Source of the DNA: Ignavibacteriaceae bacterium
Lineage (GTDB): Bacteria; Bacteroidota; Ignavibacteria; Ignavibacteriales; Ignavibacteriaceae
DNA length: 21,842 nucleotides
Direction: 5' to 3'
Assembly (NCBI GenBank): GCA_025455085.1
Contig: JALONF010000004.1
Span: forward strand, 1-21,842
The number at the start of each line of letters is the position of its first letter. Positions within the stretch are counted from its first letter, which is position 1. Positions 16,805-21,842 of the stretch are shown here, one piece after another. A program made the position numbers and the translations under genes. The notes under the pieces were generated by a model. It made no database searches and was not told the origin of the DNA. It saw only the letters and a list, made by a program, of their open reading frames with translations.

Positions 16805-17629
16805 TTGACTGTCGAAAAAAGATTAACAGAATTATTTTCACTGAAGGAAAAAGTTGCAGTTGTAACCGGAGCTCTCGGTTTAATTGGAAAACATCATTGT
16901 CACGCACTTGCAGATGCAGGTGCAAGTGTGGTTGTTTGTGATTTGAATGAAAGCGAATGTGCTAAGTTTGCTTCTACACTGCCTGCTTTATCTCTGGGTA
17001 TTTCAACCGATATCACTCATAAAAAATCAGTTAAGGATTTGAAGGATAAAGTAATTAGCAACTACGGCAAGATAGATATACTCGTTAATAATGCTGCCAT
17101 AAATGATAAGTTTGAGGATCCACTTGCAGCACTCGAAGAATCAAAATTTGAAAATTACCCGGTTGAAATGTTCAGAAAATCACTTGATGTAAATGTAACC
17201 GGAATGTTCCTTTGCTCGCAGGTCATTGGGAGTGAAATGGCAAACAGAGGTTCTGGAAGTATAATTAATGTTGCTTCTACTTACGGGATTGTTGCACCGG
17301 ACCAATCTATTTACAAAAATGAAAAAGGCGAACAAACATTTTATAAATCTGCAGCTTATCCCGTAACAAAAGGCGCTGTAATTTCTTTCACTAGATTTTT
17401 AGCCGCTTATTGGGGAAATAAAGGTGTAAGAGTAAATACTCTCTCTCCGGGTGGAGTAAAAGCCGGTCAGGATGAATTTTTCATCAAGAATTATTCAACT
17501 AAAACACCGCTCGGAAGAATGGCTCATCCGACTGATTATAAAGGTGCGCTTGTGTTTCTTGCCAGTGATGCTTCAAGTTATATGACAGGTGCAAATTTAG
17601 TTGTTGATGGAGGTTGGACAGCATGGTAA
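16805..17629 (+). CDS. SDR-family oxidoreductase
   Basis: This 274-residue classical short-chain dehydrogenase has its cofactor motif TGALGLIG at 21-28, NNAA at 95-98, catalytic S158 (NVASTYG) and Y185-x3-K189 (YPVTK). The C-terminal GGVKAGQ and SYMTGANLVVDGGW are typical. D46 after the second strand (VVVCDLNES) suggests NAD+ rather than NADP+. The start is a TTG at 16805, one base after the aminotransferase stop. The first ATG comes much later and would remove the cofactor fold. The substrate is unknown. Its position between an aminotransferase and a sugar-acid phosphatase suggests oxidation of a sugar hydroxyl before amination. The end overlaps the next gene (ATGGTAA), so translation is coupled. 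Confidence 0.87.
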   Translation: MTVEKRLTELFSLKEKVAVVTGALGLIGKHHCHALADAGASVVVCDLNESECAKFASTLPALSLGISTDITHKKSVKDLKDKVISNYGKIDILVNNAAINDKFEDPLAALEESKFENYPVEMFRKSLDVNVTGMFLCSQVIGSEMANRGSGSIINVASTYGIVAPDQSIYKNEKGEQTFYKSAAYPVTKGAVISFTRFLAAYWGNKGVRVNTLSPGGVKAGQDEFFIKNYSTKTPLGRMAHPTDYKGALVFLASDASSYMTGANLVVDGGWTAW

Positions 17630-18150
17630 TCGATAATCAACTCAAACAAAAGAATCTCCATCTAAAAGAGAAACTCGAAAATATTAAAGTTGTTCTGACA
17701 GATAACGATGGTGTCTTAACTGATACCGGAGTCTACTATTCTGCAAAGGGCGAAGAGTTAAAAAGATTTTCAATAAGAGATGGTATGGGTATTGAAAGGC
17801 TTCGAAAATATGCTGGTGTTGAAACCATAATTGTCACTGGTGAAGAATCAGGTTCAGTAAAATCAAGAGCAGAAAAATTAAAAATAACTGAATACTATCT
17901 TGGCATTAAGAAAAAAGAAGAAGTTCTTTCTGAAGTGATGAAAAAGCACAATTTAAAAATTAATGAAATTGCTTTCGTCGGTGATGATTCTAACGATGTT
18001 GAAGTGATGAAACTTGTAGGTTTCAGAGCGACTCCATCCAACGGAATGAGCTTCATTAAAGAGATAGCTGACTATGTTTGCGAAAACACGGGAGGAAATG
18101 GTGCATTCAGAGAAGTAGCTGAACTTATTATTGCATTTAAGAATGAATAA
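17623..18150 (+). CDS. HAD phosphatase, KdsC / KDN-9-P phosphatase type
   Basis: This 175-residue cap-less HAD phosphatase belongs to the C0 group (KdsC-like), which works as a tetramer and dephosphorylates Kdo-8-P or KDN-9-P. The nucleophile and acid are D27 and D29 (LTDNDGVLTDTG), motif II is VTGEES (71-76), and the last acidic motif is FVGDDSNDVEVM. The C-terminal GGNGAFREVAE is the KdsC signature loop that enters the neighbour's active site. E74 and K85 lie eleven residues apart, the same spacing I recall for E56/K67, the specificity pair of the Bacteroides KDN-9-P phosphatase BT1713. I prefer the ATG at 17623, which overlaps the SDR stop as ATGGTAA, over a TTG at 17614. The next gene starts 24 bases after its stop. 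Confidence 0.85.
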   Translation: MVIDNQLKQKNLHLKEKLENIKVVLTDNDGVLTDTGVYYSAKGEELKRFSIRDGMGIERLRKYAGVETIIVTGEESGSVKSRAEKLKITEYYLGIKKKEEVLSEVMKKHNLKINEIAFVGDDSNDVEVMKLVGFRATPSNGMSFIKEIADYVCENTGGNGAFREVAELIIAFKNE

Positions 18151-18174
18151 TCACTCTAATAAAAGAAAAATTTT

Positions 18175-19047
18175 ATGAGATCAATAGAAGTCGGAAAAGT
18201 AAACATTGGAGATGGTCATCCTGTTTTTATTGTTGCTGAAATCGGTATTAACCATAATGGTTCATTGGATATAGCAAAGAAGCTTATAGAAGGTGCAAAA
18301 GCTGCAGGATGTGATGCTGTTAAATTCCAGAAAAGAACTCCTGAAATCTGCGTTCCAAAAGACCAATGGAATATTGAGAGAGATACTCCTTGGGGCAGAA
18401 TGACTTACATCGATTACAGGTACAAAGTCGAATTTACAAAGGATGATTATGCAGAAATTGATAAGTTCTGCAAAGAGAAAAATATTTTTTGGTTTGCTTC
18501 CTGTTGGGATGAAGAAGCCGTTGATTTTATTGAAGAATTTGATGTACCTATTTACAAAACTGCCTCAGCTTCTTTAACAGATAAAAACCTCTTGCTAAAA
18601 CATAAGAAGCTTAATAAACCTACTATCATTTCCACTGGTATGTCAACGATGGCAGAGATTGAAGAAGCAGTAAATATTTTCAGTGAAAAAAATCTGCTAA
18701 TTGCTCATTCAACTTCTTCATATCCCTGCCCTAATGAAGAATTAAACTTAAAGATGATAACTACTTTGCGTGAGAAATATCCTCAAATACCAATCGGTTA
18801 TTCAGGACACGAAACAGGATTAGCACCCACGTGGTCAGCAGTTTCGTTAGGAGCCAGCTTTGTAGAAAGACATATTACACTTGACAGAGCAATGTGGGGA
18901 AGTGATCAGGCTGCCTCGGTTGAGCCGAACGGATTCAACCGATTGGTTAGAAATATTCGTGATATTGAAATTGCTTTAGGCGATGGAATAAAACGAGTTT
19001 ACCCGAGTGAAATGAGTGCAAGAACGAAGTTAAGAAGAGTAAAATAA
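18175..19047 (+). CDS. NeuB-like sialic/nonulosonic acid synthase without SAF domain
   Basis: This 290-residue PEP-condensing enzyme joins PEP to an aldose to make a 2-keto-3-deoxy acid. The barrel motifs are those of NeuB: AEIGINHNG (21-29), AGCDAVKFQK (44-53), YKTASASLTD (127-136), IISTGMST (151-158), SYPCPNEELNL, GYSGHETG (208-215) and FVERHITLD (229-237). The metal ligands match H212 and H233 (Neisseria H215 and H236, by memory). The usual GPDH after the second His reads GSDQ. The protein stops at residue 290, just where the linker to the C-terminal SAF (antifreeze-like) domain would begin. Usual NeuB proteins have about 345 residues, and nothing SAF-like follows before the next gene. The substrate is therefore uncertain, possibly a sugar without N-acyl group. 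It lies 24 bases after the phosphatase, with the hydroxylase 18 bases later. Confidence 0.88.
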   Translation: MRSIEVGKVNIGDGHPVFIVAEIGINHNGSLDIAKKLIEGAKAAGCDAVKFQKRTPEICVPKDQWNIERDTPWGRMTYIDYRYKVEFTKDDYAEIDKFCKEKNIFWFASCWDEEAVDFIEEFDVPIYKTASASLTDKNLLLKHKKLNKPTIISTGMSTMAEIEEAVNIFSEKNLLIAHSTSSYPCPNEELNLKMITTLREKYPQIPIGYSGHETGLAPTWSAVSLGASFVERHITLDRAMWGSDQAASVEPNGFNRLVRNIRDIEIALGDGIKRVYPSEMSARTKLRRVK

Positions 19048-19065
19048 TTTTGACTAAAAAAGTTC

Positions 19066-19917
19066 ATGGCTACAATATTTGCTGATATCACTCGCTGGGT
19101 TCAAAACTATTTTTCCAATATGTCTAACGCTGAGCTGTATTCAACACTTATTATTGTTGGTGCTGCTGTTCTTTTCATAATTGCTGAAAGAATCTGGCCA
19201 TATACTAAAGGTCAGAAAGTTTTGCGTGAAGGTTTTTTTGATGATCTTGCTCTTTACACAATTGCTCAGAGTTATATACTTGGTATTTTAATTTTCACTT
19301 ATATAATAAATTTCATTGATACATCGACTGGTCTTTCAAGATTACAATTATTCAAAGATGTTCCAATCTGGATTCAACTGATTTTCTTCTTAGTAACCCA
19401 CGATCTATATATTTACTGGATGCACCGCTGGCAGCATAAGAATAAATATCTCTGGAGAATTCACGAAGCTCATCATTCTCCCAAGAAAGTTGACTGGCTT
19501 TCCGGTTCAAGATCCCATGCTTTGGAGATTTTAATTAATCAAACAATCGAATTTCTCCCAATAGTTTTACTTGGTTCTCCTCCCGAAGTAATAGCATATA
19601 AAGGTGTTATAAGTGCAGTTTGGGGAATGTACATTCATTCAAACATTAATGTGCGAACAGGAAAACTGCAGAAAATAATTAACGGACCGGAAATGCATCG
19701 CTGGCATCATTCCACCGGTAAAGGAAGAAACAGAAACTTCGCAACCAAGCTTGCAATATGGGATTGGATATTCGGAACAGCCTTCCTGCCCAATACAAAG
19801 CCGGATGAATATGGATTAAAAACCGACTTCCCGAAGCATTACTTCAGGCAGACACTATTTGCATTCCGCACTTTCAAGAAGTCTAAAGGTGCACTACAGA
19901 CAGAAACGGAAAACTGA
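19066..19917 (+). CDS. membrane fatty acid hydroxylase / sterol desaturase family
   Basis: This 283-residue integral membrane di-iron oxygenase belongs to the fatty acid hydroxylase superfamily (Pfam PF04116). The histidine clusters are ordered as in the family: HDLYIYWMHRWQH (112-124), RIHEAHHS (131-138), then H151, H191 and HRWHHS (211-216). Hydrophobic segments lie at ~24-43, 62-84, 99-118 and 160-190. Members hydroxylate or desaturate sterols, carotenoids, sphingoid or acyl chains, or cleave ether lipids. The substrate cannot be read here. It is the last gene of the operon, 18 bases after the NeuB-like gene, so it may modify the lipid that carries the surface glycan. The ATG at 19066 is followed by an amphipathic stretch. 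Confidence 0.85.
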   Translation: MATIFADITRWVQNYFSNMSNAELYSTLIIVGAAVLFIIAERIWPYTKGQKVLREGFFDDLALYTIAQSYILGILIFTYIINFIDTSTGLSRLQLFKDVPIWIQLIFFLVTHDLYIYWMHRWQHKNKYLWRIHEAHHSPKKVDWLSGSRSHALEILINQTIEFLPIVLLGSPPEVIAYKGVISAVWGMYIHSNINVRTGKLQKIINGPEMHRWHHSTGKGRNRNFATKLAIWDWIFGTAFLPNTKPDEYGLKTDFPKHYFRQTLFAFRTFKKSKGALQTETEN

Positions 19918-19943
19918 TTCCATTAAAAATTTAATAATAATTT

Positions 19944-19989
19944 CTTAAGCATTTCTTAATATTTTATTAACAGTGCAATTGTAGGTTTG
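19944..19989 (+). promoter_or_regulatory. Pho-box-like triple repeat with TAnnTTTG promoter
   Basis: Three 7-bp repeats occur with exact 11-bp period: CTTAAGC (19944-19950), CTTAATA (19955-19961) and ATTAACA (19966-19972), with AT-only 4-bp spacers. Nine bases later comes TAGGTTTG (19982-19989), a TAnnTTTG promoter element. The 7+4 layout is that of E. coli Pho boxes, and the (C/T)TTAA(C/T) core resembles cyanobacterial and Bacillus Pho sites. It lies directly before the metallophosphoesterase gene. Confidence 0.6.
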
Positions 19990-20016
19990 GTCATCCAAAA
20001 CAAACTAAAGTTATTT

Positions 20017-20961
20017 TTGTTAATAGCACACATATCAGACCTTCATCTCAACAGTTTCTATAACGATTCTATCTTTAAACGTGTTAATTATCTTTTGAAG
20101 CAAATTTCTCAAAGAAAAGTTGATCATTTGATAGTAACAGGTGATATTACCGATAACGCATCTGAAAAAGATCTAGAAATATTCAGAAGGATGTTGAACA
20201 AGTATGGATTTATTAGCGGAGACAAGCTGTCAATCATTCCTGGTAATCACGATATCTTCGGTGGCGTTCAGAAAGCAGAAGAAATATTTTCATTCCCTGA
20301 AAAATGCAATGCTGTGGATTTTAATAAACAAGTAAGTTCTTTTCTCAGCTATTTTCCTGAAGCTTTTGATAACTGCTTCTATCTTTCACCGAAGAACTTC
20401 TTCCCTTTCGCTAAGAAAATAAATAATTTATTAATTGTTGGCCTTAACTCAATAGCACTTTATTCAAAACTTACCAATCCTTTTGGATCCAATGGCGAAA
20501 TTGACGCTGCTCAATTCGGTGAGTTGTTTGACATATTTAATAATGCTAATAATGAAGTAAAACACAGGATAGTATTAGTCCACCATCATTTTAACAAATT
20601 AAAAAGCAAATCAAAAAGTACTTTTGGTAATATTTGGGCAGGTATTGAAAAACAAACAATGAAGCTGAGAGGCAAACGAAGACTATTTAATTTATTCAAA
20701 GAATTTAAAGTTGACATTGTTCTTCACGGCCATATTCACGAATCAGATGAATATTCCCGGAAAGGTGTAAGATTCCTGAATGCAGGAGAAACAATCAGAA
20801 GCAATAACCAATTACTGAAAATAAACTATCTGACGATTGTAAAAGGAAAAATTGAAGTAGATATTCAGTCAATGAGCTTTCCAAACAAACTCAAGTCGGA
20901 ACCTGAACATAACCATAAGAATGGACATCTTAACTTAGTGCACGCTGCTTTATTGACCTGA
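20017..20961 (+). CDS. calcineurin-like metallophosphoesterase
   Basis: This 314-residue binuclear-metal phosphoesterase has all family motifs in order: HISDLH (5-10), TGDITDN (41-47), GNHD (76-79), VHHH (188-191) and HGHIH (237-241). There is no signal peptide or membrane helix. The substrate may be a phosphodiester or a nucleotide (the PDE or ICC/CpdA-like group) and cannot be fixed. Start choice: an upstream TTG at 19987 is in frame, but it lies inside the TAGGTTTG promoter element. The TTG at 20017 gives the N-terminus M-L-I-A-H-I-S-D-L-H, the usual family start, with a leader of about 20 bases. A Pho-box-like repeat sits upstream, which suggests induction by phosphate starvation. It is transcribed separately from the preceding operon. 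Confidence 0.85.
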   Translation: MLIAHISDLHLNSFYNDSIFKRVNYLLKQISQRKVDHLIVTGDITDNASEKDLEIFRRMLNKYGFISGDKLSIIPGNHDIFGGVQKAEEIFSFPEKCNAVDFNKQVSSFLSYFPEAFDNCFYLSPKNFFPFAKKINNLLIVGLNSIALYSKLTNPFGSNGEIDAAQFGELFDIFNNANNEVKHRIVLVHHHFNKLKSKSKSTFGNIWAGIEKQTMKLRGKRRLFNLFKEFKVDIVLHGHIHESDEYSRKGVRFLNAGETIRSNNQLLKINYLTIVKGKIEVDIQSMSFPNKLKSEPEHNHKNGHLNLVHAALLT

Positions 20962-20991
20962 TAAGGAGAAACTATTAGGCATGTTCGAGAT

Positions 20992-21186
20992 TTATTTTTC
21001 TAAGACATACGATAAATAGATCAACTCATATTCCTGGTTCCATTCACTACAATAAAATTTATCATCGTCTCTATTCTCTTCCATATTTATCTCTTCTGCC
21101 AAATTAACAGAACATCCCTTTTCTGAATTGTCTAATTTTATTTTATGCAAGAAATTGTTAAAGTGAAATATTTCTTTGAAAGTCAT
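20992..21186 (-). CDS. small hypothetical protein, 64 residues
   Basis: From the ATG at 21184-21186 this minus-strand ORF encodes 64 residues beginning MTFKEIFHFNNFLHKIKLDN. It is acidic in the middle (EEINMEENRDDDKFYC) and aromatic at the end (ELIYLSYVLEK). A TTG at 21199-21201 would add five residues. I do not recognise it. It has two cysteines, no signal peptide and no transmembrane helix. Its support comes mainly from context: it fills an otherwise empty 347-base gap, and it lies just downstream of a TAGTTTTG promoter element and a Pho-box-like repeat array. It may instead be a chance ORF within a regulatory RNA or leader. Confidence 0.4.
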   Translation of the reverse strand: MTFKEIFHFNNFLHKIKLDNSEKGCSVNLAEEINMEENRDDDKFYCSEWNQEYELIYLSYVLEK

Positions 21187-21211
21187 TGCAATTGTTACCA
21201 ATATTTTTACA

Positions 21212-21279
21212 CAAAACTAAATAATTGGTCAGAACTATAGATAAAGAAATAGTTAAGAATTGATTAAGTTTTTGTTAAG
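21212..21279 (-). promoter_or_regulatory. Pho-box-like repeat array with TAnnTTTG promoter
   Basis: On the minus strand, 7-bp repeats with 11-bp period run from 21279 downward: CTTAACA, CTTAATC, CTTAACT, then the weaker CTTTATC and GTTCTGA, each with AT-only 4-bp spacers. Nine bases after the fifth position comes TAGTTTTG (21219 to 21212). The nine-base gap equals that of the element at 19944-19989. The array drives the small ORF and lies downstream of the pstS-like gene. Confidence 0.6.
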
Positions 21280-21308
21280 AGACGTTTAGATGAGATATCG
21301 CCAGGATT

Positions 21309-21842
21309 CTAATAATTTAGATCCCAGAGTGGTATATAACCTGCCTGTTTAACGATCCGTTGCCCTTCAGGCGATAAAACCCAATCAACAAAATTTTTAA
21401 CCGAACCTTTTGGAATCTGCGTTGTGAAAAAATGAAGGTAACGTGTAATAGGATATGTATCGTTCTGCGCATTTTTTTCTGATGGTTCGATCCCATTAAT
21501 ACTAGCGTAACTGAAATTTCCGGAGTAACCAATACTTCCATAGCCAATGGCATTAGTGTTTTGTTCAATAAATTCGATTACATCATCAGTAGTGGATTTT
21601 ACAATAGCAGAATTACAATATTCTGCTCCTTCCAAAACGTGCTCTTTGAAGTAAAGATGTGTTCCTGAATTCAGATTTCGAATTACAGGAAAAATTTCTT
21701 GATCTTCCCAACCAAGCTCATTCCAGTTTATTACTTGACACTCAAATATATTTTTGATTTGTTCAATAGAATAATCTTTTATCGGATTGCTTTTGTTTAT
21801 ATACACGCAGAGTGCATCTTTGGCAATCAAATAGAATAAACC
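21309..21842 (-). CDS. pstS: PstS-like phosphate-binding protein, N-terminus cut by window edge
   Basis: This is the C-terminal 177 residues of a periplasmic substrate-binding protein of the PstS family (Pfam PBP_like_2). It would deliver phosphate to the PstCAB importer. Visible family features are LIAKDALCVYINKSNPIKDYS, then IEQIKNIFECQVINWNELG, RNLNSGTHLYFKEHVL, NTNAIGYGSIGY, YPITRYLHFFT and DWVLSPEGQRIVKQAGYIPL. In order and spacing these follow PstS from the middle of domain 2 to the C-terminus. The frame stays open to the window edge, so an annotation starting at the internal TTG (21828-21830) would be too short. The true start and signal sequence lie outside. No PstC or PstA is seen downstream, only a Pho-box-like array on the same strand. 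Confidence 0.85.
   Translation of the reverse strand, partial: GLFYLIAKDALCVYINKSNPIKDYSIEQIKNIFECQVINWNELGWEDQEIFPVIRNLNSGTHLYFKEHVLEGAEYCNSAIVKSTTDDVIEFIEQNTNAIGYGSIGYSGNFSYASINGIEPSEKNAQNDTYPITRYLHFFTTQIPKGSVKNFVDWVLSPEGQRIVKQAGYIPLWDLNY

Larger units (their letters stand above)
20962..21308. other. 347-base gap between metallophosphoesterase and pstS-like gene
   Basis: This gap holds the 64-residue ORF (20992-21186), its promoter and the repeat array. I see no hairpin terminator, RNA gene or further ORF in it. A 12-codon plus-strand ORF with an AAGGAG upstream is present at 20981 but is too short to support. Confidence 0.5.

Overview
The window is AT-rich, densely coded bacterial chromosome with no rRNA, tRNA, CRISPR array or transposase that I can see. 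Several things suggest a member of the Bacteroidota/Ignavibacteriota side of the tree: weak or absent Shine-Dalgarno sequences before many genes, several TTG starts, TAnnTTTG-type promoter elements, and an envelope-sugar gene repertoire typical of a Gram-negative cell. This placement is inferred from style and gene content, not from a marker gene.

Layout. (1) 1-2888, minus strand: a fatty acid desaturase, then a lipoprotein with an NTF2/SnoaL-like domain, an acyl-ACP thioesterase and an NhaC-type Na+/H+ antiporter cut by the window edge. (2) 3043-4303, minus strand: an unrecognised 151-residue protein and an aquaporin Z with its own terminator. (3) 4548-8341, plus strand: DNA polymerase I, whose reading frame is broken after codon 56, followed by a GT9 heptosyltransferase-like gene. 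(4) 8355-9449, minus strand: a GT4 glycosyltransferase. (5) 9553-12395, plus strand: three overlapping genes for a second GT9 enzyme with extra cysteine clusters, a homocysteine S-methyltransferase and IspE, meeting a convergent S66 LD-carboxypeptidase (12388-13329). (6) 13554-19917, plus strand: a seven-gene operon with a GT-B-like protein of unknown role, an SpsF-type cytidylyltransferase, a class-III aminotransferase, an SDR oxidoreductase, a KdsC-like HAD phosphatase, a NeuB-like PEP-condensing synthase and a membrane fatty acid hydroxylase. (7) 19944-21842: a metallophosphoesterase, a small ORF and the C-terminal part of a PstS-like phosphate-binding protein.

The most interesting region is the 13.5-19.1 kb operon. 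It looks like a route to a CMP-activated nonulosonic (or related 2-keto-3-deoxy) acid, but it carries none of the usual UDP-sugar dehydratase, acetyltransferase or hydrolysing epimerase genes. It has a KdsC-type phosphatase, a synthase without the C-terminal SAF domain, and an SDR plus aminotransferase pair. I infer a phosphorylated KDN/Kdo-like pathway whose product may be aminated, attached to the surface glycan built by the nearby GT9 and GT4 enzymes.

The second notable signal is a pair of Pho-box-like elements. Each is a run of 7-bp (C/A)TTAAnn repeats with 4-bp AT-rich spacers (11-bp period) in front of a TAnnTTTG promoter. One precedes the metallophosphoesterase and the other, on the opposite strand, precedes the small ORF next to the pstS-like gene. 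This suggests a phosphate-starvation locus at the right end of the window.
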